Below, piece after piece: positions 38,396 through 47,270 of a stretch of DNA of 64,000 bases. A program made the position numbers and the translations under genes. Position 1 is the first letter of the stretch. The number at the start of each line of letters is the position of its first letter. Location: contig NZ_JACXYX010000002.1 in the NCBI RefSeq assembly GCF_014779655.1, positions 124,001 through 188,000 on the forward strand. Reading direction: 5' to 3'. The notes under the pieces were generated by a model, which made no database searches, was not told the origin of the DNA, and saw only the letters and a program-made list of their open reading frames with translations. The stretch is from Nocardioides ganghwensis. GTDB lineage: Bacteria; Actinomycetota; Actinomycetes; Propionibacteriales; Nocardioidaceae.

Positions 38396-38676
38396 GCGAG
38401 AACACTGCGACCCAGACGTCCGGCGAGCGCAACCAGCGCAAGGTCCGCGAGGGCCTCGTCGTGAGCGACAAGATGGACAAGACCATCGTCGTCGCCGTCG
38501 AGGACCGCGTGAAGCACGCCCTCTACGGCAAGGTCATGCGCAAGACGTCGCGCCTCAAGGCCCACGACGAGACCAACCAGTGCGGCATCGGCGACCGGGT
38601 CCTGATCATGGAGACCCGCCCGCTGTCCGCCACCAAGCGCTGGCGCCTCGTCGAGGTCCTCGAAAAGGCGAAGTGA
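38392..38676 (+). CDS. rpsQ: 30S ribosomal protein S17
   Basis: uS17, 94 residues, OB-fold 16S rRNA binder. [60 protein letters not shown]. The N-terminus has a short extension ([17 protein letters not shown]). Last gene of the S10 block; a 182-nt gap follows before rplN. Confidence 0.98.
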   Translation: MSENTATQTSGERNQRKVREGLVVSDKMDKTIVVAVEDRVKHALYGKVMRKTSRLKAHDETNQCGIGDRVLIMETRPLSATKRWRLVEVLEKAK

Positions 38677-38858
38677 GCGAGCGGCAGCCGAGCTTGCTCG
38701 TGTTGCCCGAGCGATCGAGTCTTTCACCGAGCGCAGCGAGGTTGAAGGCCAAGTGACCTGAGGCCCCGGCCTCGAGCTCCACATTTCCACACATCAGTTC
38801 GGCCAGGCTCGCCCCCCGCTGAGGGAGCGAGAACCAGCTCGACAACCAGGAGAAATCA
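38677..38858 (+). repeat. Palindrome-rich spacer between rpsQ and rplN
   Basis: No gene. CGAGC (38678-38682) can pair with GCTCG (38696-38700), and CGAGCTTGCTCG (38689-38700) is itself palindromic. Further GAGCGA/CGAGCGCAGCGAGG motifs follow to about 38742, directly after the rpsQ stop. The right part holds the rplN SD (AGGAGAAA, just before 38859). It may carry a start site for the spc operon; no clear promoter was found. Confidence 0.45.
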
Positions 38859-39227
38859 ATGATCCAGCAGGAGTCGCGACTCAAGGTCGCCGACAACACC
38901 GGTGCGAAGGAGATCCTCTGCATCCGTGTTCTCGGTGGCTCTGGGCGTCGCTACGCCGGCATCGGTGACGTCATCGTCGCCACCGTCAAGGACGCGATCC
39001 CCGGTGGCAACGTCAAGAAGGGCGACGTCGTCAAGGCCGTGGTCGTACGCACCGTCAAGGAGCGTCGCCGCGCCGACGGTTCCTACATCCGCTTCGACGA
39101 GAACGCCGCCGTCATCCTCAAGAACGACGGCGAGCCGCGCGGCACGCGCATCTTCGGCCCCGTCGGCCGCGAGCTGCGCGAGAAGCGCTTCATGAAGATC
39201 ATCTCGCTCGCCCCGGAGGTGTTGTGA
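38859..39227 (+). CDS. rplN: 50S ribosomal protein L14
   Basis: uL14, 122 residues, subunit-interface protein and RsfS target. It begins [18 protein letters not shown] and contains [20 protein letters not shown] and [16 protein letters not shown]. First gene of the spc operon, with SD AGGAGAAATCA; 3 nt before rplX. Confidence 0.99.
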   Translation: MIQQESRLKVADNTGAKEILCIRVLGGSGRRYAGIGDVIVATVKDAIPGGNVKKGDVVKAVVVRTVKERRRADGSYIRFDENAAVILKNDGEPRGTRIFGPVGRELREKRFMKIISLAPEVL

Positions 39228-39230
39228 GAG

Positions 39231-39584
39231 ATGGGTAAGCACATGAACATCAAGAAGGGCGACACCGTCAAGGTGATCGCCGGCAAGGACAAGGGTGCCC
39301 AGGGCAAGGTCATCTCGGTCCTCCGCGAGGAGGAGCGGGTGATCGTCGAGGGTGTCAACCTCGTCAAGCGCCACACCAAGTCCGTGCAGCAGACCAACAC
39401 CACCGGCGGCATCATCACCCGCGAGGCGCCCATCCACGTCTCCAACGTGATGCTCGTCGAGGACGACGGCGTCACGCGCGTCGGCTTCCGCCGCGACGAG
39501 GTCACCAAGCGCCGTCCCGACGGCTCGACCTACACCGCCACCCGGTCGGTCCGCGTGTCCCGCAAGACCGGCAAGGAGATCTGA
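39231..39584 (+). CDS. rplX: 50S ribosomal protein L24
   Basis: uL24, 117 residues, assembly initiator with a KOW motif ([19 protein letters not shown]). [20 protein letters not shown] and [12 protein letters not shown] are typical. One base separates it from rplE. Confidence 0.99.
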   Translation: MGKHMNIKKGDTVKVIAGKDKGAQGKVISVLREEERVIVEGVNLVKRHTKSVQQTNTTGGIITREAPIHVSNVMLVEDDGVTRVGFRRDEVTKRRPDGSTYTATRSVRVSRKTGKEI

Positions 39585-39585
39585 G

Positions 39586-40152
39586 ATGGCCGAGACCCAG
39601 ACCACTGAGATTCCGCGGCTCAAGGCGCGTTACCGCGAGGAGATCGTCCCCGCGCTGCGCTCGGAGTTCGACATCGCCAACATCATGCAGGTCCCCGGCC
39701 TGACCAAGATCGTGGTCAACATGGGCGTCGGCGAGGCTGCTCGCGACTCCAAGCTGATCGAGGGCGCGATCCGCGACCTCACCGCGATCACCGGCCAGAA
39801 GCCGGCCGTGACCAAGGCCCGCAAGTCGATCGCGCAGTTCAAGCTGCGCGAGGGCATGCCGATCGGTGCGCACGTCACGCTGCGCGGCGACCGCATGTGG
39901 GAGTTCCTGGACCGCCTGCTGTCCCTGGCCCTGCCCCGCATCCGCGACTTCCGCGGCCTGTCGCCCAAGCAGTTCGACGGTCGTGGCAACTACACCTTCG
40001 GTCTCACCGAGCAGGTCATGTTCCACGAGATCAACCAGGACAAGATCGACCGGTCGCGCGGCATGGACATCACCATCGTGACCACCGCCACCAACGACGA
40101 CGAGGGCCGCGCGCTGCTCAAGCAGCTCGGCTTCCCGTTCAAGGAGAACTGA
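39586..40152 (+). CDS. rplE: 50S ribosomal protein L5
   Basis: uL5, 188 residues, 5S rRNA binder. [80 protein letters not shown]. One base before rpsN. Confidence 0.99.
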
Positions 40153-40153
40153 C

Positions 40154-40339
40154 ATGGCGAAGACTGCTCTCAAGGTCAAGGCCGCTCGCAAGCCGAAGTT
40201 CGCTGTCCGCGGCTACACCCGCTGCCAGCGCTGCGGTCGCCCGAAGGCCGTCTACCGCAAGTTCGGCCTGTGCCGCATCTGCCTGCGGGAGATGGCCCAC
40301 CGCGGCGAGCTCCCCGGCGTCACCAAGTCCTCCTGGTAA
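40154..40339 (+). CDS. rpsN: 30S ribosomal protein S14, type Z (zinc-binding)
   Basis: uS14 of the short zinc type, 61 residues. The four zinc ligands are in [20 protein letters not shown] (CxxC-x12-CxxC), and the protein ends LPGVTKSSW. Actinobacteria often keep a second, Cys-free S14 elsewhere for zinc starvation; none is in this window. Confidence 0.99.
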
Positions 40340-40408
40340 TTCCCTCACACACGTTGAAGGTCCCCAGGCCGCGAGCCTGAGGAAACCACGACGAGAAAGA
40401 ACCACATC

Positions 40409-40828
40409 ATGACGATGACTGACCCGATCGCAGACATGCTCACGCGTCTGCGCAACGCCAACCAGGCGTACCACGACGTGGTGTCGATGCCCTACAGCAA
40501 GATGAAGGCCGGCCTCGCGGAGATCCTCAAGCAGGAGGGCTACATCACCTCCTACGACGTCGCCGACAACGTCAACGCCGAGGGCGAGCCCGCCGTCGGC
40601 AAGACGCTGACCGTGACGCTCAAGTACGGCCGCAACCGGGAGCGCTCGATCGCGGGCGTGCGCCGCATCAGCAAGCCCGGCCTGCGTGTCTACGCCAAGA
40701 GCACCAACCTGCCCAAGGTCCTCGGTGGCCTCGGTGTCGCGATCATCTCGACGTCGCAGGGCCTGCTGACCGACCGCCAGGCGAACCAGAAGGGCGTGGG
40801 CGGCGAAGTCCTCGCCTACGTCTGGTGA
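40409..40828 (+). CDS. rpsH: 30S ribosomal protein S8
   Basis: uS8, 139 residues, central-domain assembly protein and, in E. coli, repressor of the spc operon. It begins [21 protein letters not shown]-terminal [20 protein letters not shown] is diagnostic. A 69-nt gap precedes it, with a small hairpin (CAGGC 40365-40369 / GCCTG 40375-40379). Confidence 0.99.
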   Translation: MTMTDPIADMLTRLRNANQAYHDVVSMPYSKMKAGLAEILKQEGYITSYDVADNVNAEGEPAVGKTLTVTLKYGRNRERSIAGVRRISKPGLRVYAKSTNLPKVLGGLGVAIISTSQGLLTDRQANQKGVGGEVLAYVW

Positions 40829-40862
40829 CCCGGACCAACTGAGACCAGGAAGAGAGAGAAGC

Positions 40863-41405
40863 ATGTCGCGCATTGGCAAGCTCCCCATCGCGGTCCCGTC
40901 CGGTGTCGACGTCGCGATCGACGACTCGCTGGTGACCGTCAAGGGCCCCAAGGGCACCCTGTCGCACACCATCGCGTCGCCGATCACGGTCGCCAAGGGC
41001 GAGGACGGCATCCTCGAGGTCAAGCGCCCCGACGACGAGCGCAACAGCCGCTCGCTCCACGGCCTGACCCGCACGCTCATCAACAACATGGTGGTGGGCG
41101 TCACCGAGGGCTACGAGAAGAAGCTCGAGATCGTGGGCGTGGGTTACCGCGTCCTGCCGAAGGGCCCCACGCAGCTCGAGTTCCAGCTCGGCTACTCGCA
41201 CCCGATCATCTTCGACGCCCCCGAGGGCATCACCTTCACCGTCGAGGGCCCGACCAAGCTCGGTGTCGTCGGCATCGACAAGCAGCTCGTCGGAGAGGTT
41301 GCGGCCAACATCCGCAAGCTCCGCAAGCCTGAGCCCTACAAGGGCAAGGGCGTGCGCTACGCCGGCGAGCACATCCGCCGCAAGGTCGGAAAGGCCGGTA
41401 AGTGA
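40863..41405 (+). CDS. rplF: 50S ribosomal protein L6
   Basis: uL6, 180 residues, two tandem domains at the sarcin-ricin loop side. [54 protein letters not shown], and C-terminal [20 protein letters not shown]. One base before rplR. Confidence 0.99.
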   Translation: MSRIGKLPIAVPSGVDVAIDDSLVTVKGPKGTLSHTIASPITVAKGEDGILEVKRPDDERNSRSLHGLTRTLINNMVVGVTEGYEKKLEIVGVGYRVLPKGPTQLEFQLGYSHPIIFDAPEGITFTVEGPTKLGVVGIDKQLVGEVAANIRKLRKPEPYKGKGVRYAGEHIRRKVGKAGK

Positions 41406-41406
41406 C

Positions 41407-41790
41407 ATGGCGATCTCCCTGAGCAACAACAAGCACACGGCGAATCGTGTCCGTGCCCGCCTGCGCCGTCAGGCGCGTGGTCGCAAGCGCATCAACGGCA
41501 CCGCCGAGCGTCCGCGCCTGGTCGTCACGAAGTCGGCCAAGCACCTCTCGGTGCAGGTCGTCGACGACCTGAAGGGCGCCACCCTGGCGTACGCCTCCAC
41601 GATGGAGGCGGACGTGCGCGGCACCGACGGCGACAAGACCGCCAAGGCCAAGAAGGTCGGCGAGCTGGTGGCCACGCGCGCCAAGGCCGCCGGGATCGAG
41701 GACGTCGTCTTCGACCGTGCCGGCAACAAGTACCACGGTCGCATCGCGGCCCTGGCTGACGCCGCCCGTGAGGGCGGCCTCCAGTTCTGA
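41407..41790 (+). CDS. rplR: 50S ribosomal protein L18
   Basis: uL18, 127 residues, 5S rRNA binder. [69 protein letters not shown] 41407 is used; a longer in-frame opening upstream runs into rplF and is not real. Confidence 0.99.
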   Translation: MAISLSNNKHTANRVRARLRRQARGRKRINGTAERPRLVVTKSAKHLSVQVVDDLKGATLAYASTMEADVRGTDGDKTAKAKKVGELVATRAKAAGIEDVVFDRAGNKYHGRIAALADAAREGGLQF

Positions 41791-41833
41791 TCGCACGACA
41801 CACGCAAGAATTCATGATTAAGGAGCAAGTCTC

Positions 41834-42457
41834 ATGAGCGGAGCCCAGCGCGGACAGCGCGGTGGCGAGCGCCAGTCTGGTGACCGTCGCGGACGCGACA
41901 ACGGTCGCAACCAGGCTGACAAGACCGCCTACATCGAGCGCGTCGTGGCGATCAACCGAGTCGCCAAGGTCGTGAAGGGTGGTCGTCGCTTCAGCTTCAC
42001 CGCCCTCGTGATCGTCGGCGACGGTGAAGGTCTGGTCGGCGTCGGCTACGGCAAGGCGAAGGAAGTTCCCGCGGCGATCGCCAAGGGTGTCGAGGAGGCC
42101 AAGAAGCACTTCTTCAAGGTCCCCCGCATCCAGGGCACGATCCCGCACCCGGTGCAGGGCGAGAAGGCCGCGGGCGTCGTCCTGCTGCGTCCCGCCGCTC
42201 CCGGTACCGGTGTGATCGCCGGTGGCCCGGTGCGCGCGGTCCTCGAGTGCGCCGGCATCCACGACGTGCTGAGCAAGTCGCTCGGCTCGTCGAACCAGAT
42301 CAACATCGTGCACGCGACCGTCGAGGCGCTCCGCATGCTCGAGGAGCCCGAGGCCGTGGCTGCTCGCCGCGGCATGCGCGTCGAGGACGTGACCCCGGCC
42401 GCGCTGCTCAAGGCGCGCGCCGAGGGCCAGAACGAGACCGCGGGGGTGCAGTCCTGA
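41834..42457 (+). CDS. rpsE: 30S ribosomal protein S5
   Basis: uS5, 207 residues, decoding fidelity and spectinomycin site. [20 protein letters not shown] (dsRBD-like) and [20 protein letters not shown], then [20 protein letters not shown]. The N-terminal 30 residues are low-complexity Gly/Arg/Gln. SD AAGGAG lies before ATG 41834. The stop overlaps rpmD by 1 nt. Confidence 0.99.
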   Translation: MSGAQRGQRGGERQSGDRRGRDNGRNQADKTAYIERVVAINRVAKVVKGGRRFSFTALVIVGDGEGLVGVGYGKAKEVPAAIAKGVEEAKKHFFKVPRIQGTIPHPVQGEKAAGVVLLRPAAPGTGVIAGGPVRAVLECAGIHDVLSKSLGSSNQINIVHATVEALRMLEEPEAVAARRGMRVEDVTPAALLKARAEGQNETAGVQS

Positions 42458-42639
42458 TGGCACAGCTCAAGGTCCAGCAGAAGCGCGGACTGGTCGGCCT
42501 CAAGGCCAACCAGCGCGAGACGCTGCGCTCGCTCGGTCTCAAGCGGATCGGCGACGTCGTCGTGAAGGAAGACCGCCCGGAGATCCGGGGCATGATCAAC
42601 ACCGTCCGTCACCTGGTGACGTTCGAGGAGGTGGAGTGA
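42457..42639 (+). CDS. rpmD: 50S ribosomal protein L30
   Basis: uL30, 60 residues. [54 protein letters not shown] 42457 overlaps the rpsE stop (TGATG). One base before rplO. Confidence 0.98.
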   Translation: MAQLKVQQKRGLVGLKANQRETLRSLGLKRIGDVVVKEDRPEIRGMINTVRHLVTFEEVE

Positions 42640-42640
42640 C

Positions 42641-43081
42641 ATGACGCTCAAGCTGCACCACTTGCGTCCCGCTCCGGGTGCCAAGACCGCCAAGACCCGC
42701 GTGGGTCGCGGTGAGGGCTCCAAGGGCAAGACGGCCGGCCGCGGTACCAAGGGCACCAAGGCGCGCTACCAGGTTCCGGTCGCCTTCGAGGGTGGCCAGA
42801 TGCCGATCCACATGCGCCTGCCCAAGCTGAAGGGCTTCAAGAACCCCTTCCGCGTGGAGTTCCAGGTCGTCAACCTCGACCGCCTCGGCGAGCTGTTCCC
42901 CGAGGGTGGCACCGTGACGGTCGCCGACCTCGTGGACAAGGGCGCCGTTCGCAAGAACCAGCCCGTCAAGGTCCTGGGGCAGGGTGACATCTCGGTCGCC
43001 GTCCAGGTCACCGCCAACGCGTTCTCGTCCTCCGCCAAGGAGAAGATCGAGGCCGCAGGTGGCTCGGCGACCGTGGCCTGA
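42641..43081 (+). CDS. rplO: 50S ribosomal protein L15
   Basis: uL15, 146 residues. [57 protein letters not shown], and C-terminal [18 protein letters not shown]. Last ribosomal gene of the spc block; a strong terminator follows before secY. Confidence 0.99.
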   Translation: MTLKLHHLRPAPGAKTAKTRVGRGEGSKGKTAGRGTKGTKARYQVPVAFEGGQMPIHMRLPKLKGFKNPFRVEFQVVNLDRLGELFPEGGTVTVADLVDKGAVRKNQPVKVLGQGDISVAVQVTANAFSSSAKEKIEAAGGSATVA

Positions 43082-43104
43082 GGCCACGATCTCGCACATC
43101 CGGT

Positions 43105-43145
43105 GAAGGCCTGGCCGCACAGTGGGAACTGTCGGCCGGGCCTTC
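43105..43145 (+). terminator. Long hairpin terminator between rplO and secY
   Basis: GAAGGCC (43105-43111) pairs with GGCCTTC (43139-43145), then a T-G wobble, GGCCG (43113-43117) with CGGCC (43133-43137), a one-base bulge, and ACAGT (43119-43123) with ACTGT (43128-43132) closing a GGGA loop. The total is about 17-18 pairs, 23 nt after the rplO stop. It indicates that the spc operon ends, or is attenuated, before secY. Confidence 0.75.
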
Positions 43146-43195
43146 GTCGTTCTCCCCCTGATCGTCAGGGGTGAAGCGGGTCGAAACCCGACTGT

Positions 43196-43201
43196 TAGGC
43201 T
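43196..43201 (+). promoter_or_regulatory. Candidate -10 box for secY-adk-map
   Basis: TAGGCT (43196-43201) lies 51 nt past the hairpin and 85 nt before secY. No good -35 is at the right spacing (region 43173-43178). A promoter is expected here because of the upstream terminator, so the call rests partly on context. Confidence 0.35.
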
Positions 43202-43285
43202 TCCCCGGGCCCTCCGCCGTACGACGGTGAGGGATTCTCGTCAGCCCGCCGATCCTGGCAGGGCACCCATACGAAAGAGGAACCA

Positions 43286-44581
43286 GTGCTAGGCGCGTTC
43301 GCCAACGCTTTCCGGACTCCGGACCTGCGGCGCAAGCTGCTCTTCGTCCTGCTGATCATCACGATCTTCCGGCTCGGCTCGCAGGTGCCCACCCCCGGTG
43401 TGCACGTCGCCAACGTCCAGGCCTGCATCGATCAGCTGGAGGAGGGCGGGCTCTACAGCCTGATCAACCTCTTCTCGGGTGGTGCGCTGCTGCAGCTCAC
43501 CATCTTCGCGCTGGGGATCATGCCGTACATCACGGCCTCGATCATCCTGCAGCTGCTCGTCGTGGTGATCCCGCGGCTCGAGGCGCTGAAGAAGGAGGGC
43601 CAGGCCGGGCAGACGAAGATCACCCAGTACACCCGCTACCTCACCCTCGGTCTCGCGGTCCTCCAGGCCACCGGCATCGTCGCGCTCGCGCGCAACGGCG
43701 CCCTGCTCCAGGGCTGCACCCGCGACCTGCTGCACGACGACGGCACCGCGACGTTCCTCGTCATGGTCGTCACCATGACGGCCGGCACCGCGGTGATCAT
43801 GTGGCTCGGTGAGCTCATCACCGACCGCGGCATCGGCAACGGCATGTCGATCCTCATCTTCACGCAGGTCGTCGCGACCTTCCCGGCGTCGCTGTGGAGC
43901 GTCCAGACCTCGCAGGGCTGGCTCACCTTCTCCATCGTCATGGTCGTCGGCCTGATCCTGGTCGCGGGCGTCATCTTCATCGAGCAGGCCCAGCGCCGCA
44001 TCCCGGTGCAGTACGCCCGGCGCATGGTCGGACGCAAGATGTTCGGCGGCAACTCGACCTACATCCCGCTGAAGGTCAACCAGGCCGGCATCATCCCGGT
44101 CATCTTCGCCTCGTCGCTGCTCTACCTGCCGGCGATGGCGGTGCAGTTCAACCCGGAGAGCCAGAACCCGGTGCTGGACTTCATCGGCACCTACCTCGTC
44201 GGCGGCGACCACCCGCTCTACATGGCGACCTACTTCGCCCTCATCATCTTCTTCACGTACTTCTACGTCTCGATCACCTTCAACCCTGTCGAGGTGGCGG
44301 ACAACATGAAGAAGTACGGCGGCTTCATCCCCGGGATCCGGGCGGGCAAGCCGACCGAGGACTACCTGTCCTACGTCCTGTCCCGCATCACGTTCCCTGG
44401 AGCGCTCTACCTCGGCCTGATCTCGTTGGTCCCGCTCGTCGCCTTCGCGATGATCCAGGCCAACCAGAACTTCCCGTTCGGCGGCACGTCCATCCTCATC
44501 ATGGTCGGCGTGGCACTCGACACCGTGAAGCAGATCGAGAGCCAGCTCCAGCAGCGCAACTACGAAGGATTCCTGAAGTAG
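43286..44581 (+). CDS. secY: Preprotein translocase subunit SecY
   Basis: 431-residue core of the Sec channel, ten TM segments. LGSQVPTPGVHV at the TM1 plug region, GIMPYITASIILQLLVVVIP (TM2), RRIPVQYARRMVGRKMFGGN (cytoplasmic loop) and PGIRAGKPTEDYLSYVLSRI (C5 loop that docks SecA and the ribosome). GTG 43286 with SD AAAGAGG. adk begins immediately after the TAG stop. Confidence 0.98.
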   Translation: MLGAFANAFRTPDLRRKLLFVLLIITIFRLGSQVPTPGVHVANVQACIDQLEEGGLYSLINLFSGGALLQLTIFALGIMPYITASIILQLLVVVIPRLEALKKEGQAGQTKITQYTRYLTLGLAVLQATGIVALARNGALLQGCTRDLLHDDGTATFLVMVVTMTAGTAVIMWLGELITDRGIGNGMSILIFTQVVATFPASLWSVQTSQGWLTFSIVMVVGLILVAGVIFIEQAQRRIPVQYARRMVGRKMFGGNSTYIPLKVNQAGIIPVIFASSLLYLPAMAVQFNPESQNPVLDFIGTYLVGGDHPLYMATYFALIIFFTYFYVSITFNPVEVADNMKKYGGFIPGIRAGKPTEDYLSYVLSRITFPGALYLGLISLVPLVAFAMIQANQNFPFGGTSILIMVGVALDTVKQIESQLQQRNYEGFLK

Positions 44582-45157
44582 ATGAGACTCATCCTCATGG
44601 GCCCGCCCGGTGCGGGCAAGGGCACGCAGGCGCGCTTCGTGGCCGACCACTTCGGCGTCCCTGCGATCTCCACCGGCGACATCTTCCGCGCCAACGTCTC
44701 GCAGGGGACCCCGCTCGGCATCGAGGCCAAGCGCTACATGGACGCCGGTGAGTACGTCCCCGACGAGGTCACCAACCACATGGTGCGCAACCGCATCGAC
44801 GAGGCCGACGCCGCACCGGGCTTCCTGCTCGACGGCTACCCCCGCACCCTCGCCCAGGTCACCGAGCTCGACGGGATGATCGAGTTCACCGGCCACCGCC
44901 TCGACGCCGTGGTCGTGCTGACCGTCGACTCCGAGGAGCTCGTCCAGCGCCTGCTGCAGCGCGCGGTGACGGACGGCCGAGCCGACGACACCGAGGACGT
45001 CATCCGGCGTCGTCAGGAGGTCTACCTCGAGCAGACCGCGCCGCTGATCGAGGTCTACCGCGAGCGCGGCATCCTCGTCGAGGTCGACGGGATGGGCGAG
45101 GTCGACGACGTGACGGCCCGCATCTTCGCCGCGCTCGACGAGATCCCGCAGAGCTGA
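44582..45157 (+). CDS. adk: Adenylate kinase (short, non-zinc type)
   Basis: 191-residue kinase, AMP + ATP to 2 ADP. P-loop MGPPGAGKGTQARFVADHFG, ISTGDIFRANVSQGT (AMP site), GFLLDGYPRTLAQ. The LID region is short (RAVTDGRADDTEDVIRRR) with no zinc Cys set, the normal actinobacterial short form. ATG 44582 abuts the secY stop. Confidence 0.98.
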   Translation: MRLILMGPPGAGKGTQARFVADHFGVPAISTGDIFRANVSQGTPLGIEAKRYMDAGEYVPDEVTNHMVRNRIDEADAAPGFLLDGYPRTLAQVTELDGMIEFTGHRLDAVVVLTVDSEELVQRLLQRAVTDGRADDTEDVIRRRQEVYLEQTAPLIEVYRERGILVEVDGMGEVDDVTARIFAALDEIPQS

Positions 45158-45165
45158 GCGGTCCC

Positions 45166-45990
45166 GTGGGCTTCCGCGACCGGGGCATCGAGATCAAGAC
45201 CCCCGAGCAGATCGACCTCATGCGGGTCGCAGGTCGGCTCGTGGGGGAGACCCTCGAGCTCCTGCGGGAGGCAGTGCGCCCCGGTGCCACCACGCTCGAG
45301 CTCGACACCCTCGCCGAGACCAACATCCGCGACCACGGCGGCATCCCGTCGTTCAAGGGCTACAGCCACCCGCCGTTCCCCGCGACGATCTGCGCGTCGG
45401 TCAACGACGAGGTGGTCCACGGCATCCCCGGTCCGCGCGTGCTGGCCGAGGGTGACGTCATCTCGATCGACTGCGGCGCGATCGTCGAGGGCTGGCACGG
45501 CGACGCTGCGATCACGGTCCCGGTCGGCGAGGTCGCCGACGAGGTGACCGAGCTGCTGCGCGTCACCGAGGAGTCGCTCTGGCGCGGCATGGCCGCGGCA
45601 CGCCTCGGCGGCCGGGTGACCGACATCAGCCACGCCGTCGAGACGTATGTCCGCGGACAGGGCCGCTACGGCATCCTCGAGGACTACACCGGGCACGGCA
45701 TCGGCACCGAGATGCACATGCCCCCCAACGTGCCCAACGTCGGGCGACGCGGCCGGGGCCCCACGCTCGTGGAGGGCCTCGCGCTCGCGGTGGAGCCGAT
45801 GGTCACGCTCGGCAGCAAGCACACCGACCTGCTGGAGGACGAGTGGACCGTCGCGACGGTCGACGGCTCGTTCGCCGCCCACTTCGAGCACACCTTCACC
45901 CTGACCGACCGGGGCGCGTGGGTGCTGACCGCCGTCGACGGCGGTGCGGCCCGGCTCGCGGAGCTCGGCGTCCCATTCGGCGGACGCTGA
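45166..45990 (+). CDS. map: Type I methionine aminopeptidase
   Basis: 274-residue metalloprotease removing N-terminal Met. Metal ligands are visible: the Asp pair in VISIDCGAIVEGWHGDAAIT, His in GHGIGTEMHMPPNVPN, Glu in GLALAVEPMVTLG, and Glu in AAHFEHTFTLTDRG. The SFKGYSHPPFPATICASVND region is the pita-bread core. GTG 45166 is 8 nt after adk. In many actinobacteria infA follows directly; here it is 15 kb away. Confidence 0.97.
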   Translation: MGFRDRGIEIKTPEQIDLMRVAGRLVGETLELLREAVRPGATTLELDTLAETNIRDHGGIPSFKGYSHPPFPATICASVNDEVVHGIPGPRVLAEGDVISIDCGAIVEGWHGDAAITVPVGEVADEVTELLRVTEESLWRGMAAARLGGRVTDISHAVETYVRGQGRYGILEDYTGHGIGTEMHMPPNVPNVGRRGRGPTLVEGLALAVEPMVTLGSKHTDLLEDEWTVATVDGSFAAHFEHTFTLTDRGAWVLTAVDGGAARLAELGVPFGGR

Positions 45991-46032
45991 CGCCCGTTTC
46001 GCCCCCGCCCGCGGGTGCGTGACAGACTGGCG

Positions 46033-46140
46033 CGGTTGGAGGGGAGTATTCCCCGGTAGTGGTGTCGTCAGTACGGCGGCCGCGCGAGCGGTGCCCGGTG
46101 CCACTGGTTCGCCGTAGCGGCGAGCGGAAGAGACCTCCGG
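46033..46140 (+). promoter_or_regulatory. Probable yybP-ykoY (Mn2+) riboswitch upstream of the TerC gene
   Basis: The 204-nt leader of the TerC gene contains GGGGAGTA (46041-46048), the hallmark 5' core of the yybP-ykoY manganese riboswitch. GTCGTCA (46064-46070) follows at a position fitting its second conserved strand. GGAGG (46038-46042) could pair with CCTCC (46134-46138) to close the aptamer. TerC/Alx-type genes are classic targets. The boundaries are approximate; a covariance-model search would decide. Confidence 0.55.
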
Positions 46141-46194
46141 CGTCCGTGCGCTGCGCGCGGGCACCGAACTCGCCTCACTGCTAGGAGCAACAGA

Positions 46195-47229
46195 GTGGAC
46201 GTCCCCACCTGGGTCTGGATCGCCACCGCCGTGGTGACCATCGCGATCTTCACCTTCGACCTCGCCATCGTCGGCCGCCGGCCGCACGAGCCGAGCATGA
46301 AGGAGTGCGCGACCTACCTCTCGATCTACGTCGGACTCGCCGTGCTCTTCGGCCTCGGCGTGTGGTTCACCTCCGGCGGCACGCCGGCACTGGAGTTCTT
46401 CTCGGGCTGGCTGGTCGAGTACTCGCTGTCGATCGACAACCTCTTCATCTTCATCATCATCATGGCGAAGTTCGCCGTCCCGCGTGAGCTCCAGCAGTAC
46501 GCGCTGATGATCGGCATCGTGATGGCGCTGGTCATGCGCGCGATCTTCATCGCGGTGGGTGCCGCGGCGATCAGCAACTTCAGCTGGATCTTCTACCTGT
46601 TCGGCCTCTTCCTGGTCTACACGGCGTTCAAGCTGGCCAAGGAGGGCGCGGAGGACGAGGACGAGGACGAGTTCGAGGAGAACAAGCTCGTCGCCTTCGT
46701 CGAGCGCCGCTTCCCGGCGACCTCGGAGTGGCACGGCAAGCAGCTGTTCATCACCGGCGACAACGCCAAGCGGATGATCACCCCGATGTTCATCGTGATC
46801 CTCACGCTGGGCACCACGGACCTGCTGTTCGCGCTCGACTCGATCCCCGCGATCTTCGGCATCACCAAGGAGCCCTACCTGGTGCTCACGGCCAACATCT
46901 TCGCGCTGATGGGCCTGCGCCAGCTCTACTTCCTCATCGGCGGCCTGCTCCAGCGCCTGGTCTACCTGTCCTACGGCCTGGCGTTCCTGCTGGCCTTCAT
47001 CGGCGTCAAGCTCTTCTTCCACGCGCTGCACGAGAACGAGCTGCCGTTCATCAACGGCGGCGAGCACCTCGACTACGCGTGGCTCGAGATCCCGATCTGG
47101 CTCTCGCTCGTGGTCATCGTCGCCACGCTGGCGATCACCGCGGTGCTGTCCCTGTGGGCCTCGAGCCGGATGTCCGCCGAGGAGCAGGACGCGAAGTCGG
47201 GCCCGCGCCGAGACTGGGACGACGGCTGA
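46195..47229 (+). CDS. TerC-family membrane protein (probable Mn2+ exporter)
   Basis: 344-residue integral membrane protein with about nine TM segments. Family motifs with acidic residues in membrane: TIAIFTFDLAIVGRRPHEPS, VEYSLSIDNLFIFIIIMAKF, GTTDLLFALDSIPAIFGITK. A long acidic cytoplasmic loop (KEGAEDEDEDEFEEN) interrupts the fold. Members such as Alx and MeeF act in Mn2+ efflux or in metallating exported enzymes. GTG 46195 has AGGAGC upstream; a probable Mn riboswitch precedes it. It begins the block that separates map from infA and is convergent with the kinase gene. Confidence 0.9.
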   Translation: MDVPTWVWIATAVVTIAIFTFDLAIVGRRPHEPSMKECATYLSIYVGLAVLFGLGVWFTSGGTPALEFFSGWLVEYSLSIDNLFIFIIIMAKFAVPRELQQYALMIGIVMALVMRAIFIAVGAAAISNFSWIFYLFGLFLVYTAFKLAKEGAEDEDEDEFEENKLVAFVERRFPATSEWHGKQLFITGDNAKRMITPMFIVILTLGTTDLLFALDSIPAIFGITKEPYLVLTANIFALMGLRQLYFLIGGLLQRLVYLSYGLAFLLAFIGVKLFFHALHENELPFINGGEHLDYAWLEIPIWLSLVVIVATLAITAVLSLWASSRMSAEEQDAKSGPRRDWDDG

Positions 47230-47235
47230 CGACGG

Positions 47236-47270
47236 TGTCCTGACCTCCCCGACAGGGCGAGGTCAGGACA
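47236..47270. terminator. Bidirectional terminator between TerC and kinase genes
   Basis: TGTCCTGACCTC (47236-47247) is perfectly complementary to GAGGTCAGGACA (47259-47270), a 12-bp stem with an 11-nt loop that can pair further (CCC/GGG). Its right arm includes the stop codon and last codons of the minus-strand kinase gene. Good candidate for both directions. Confidence 0.7.
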
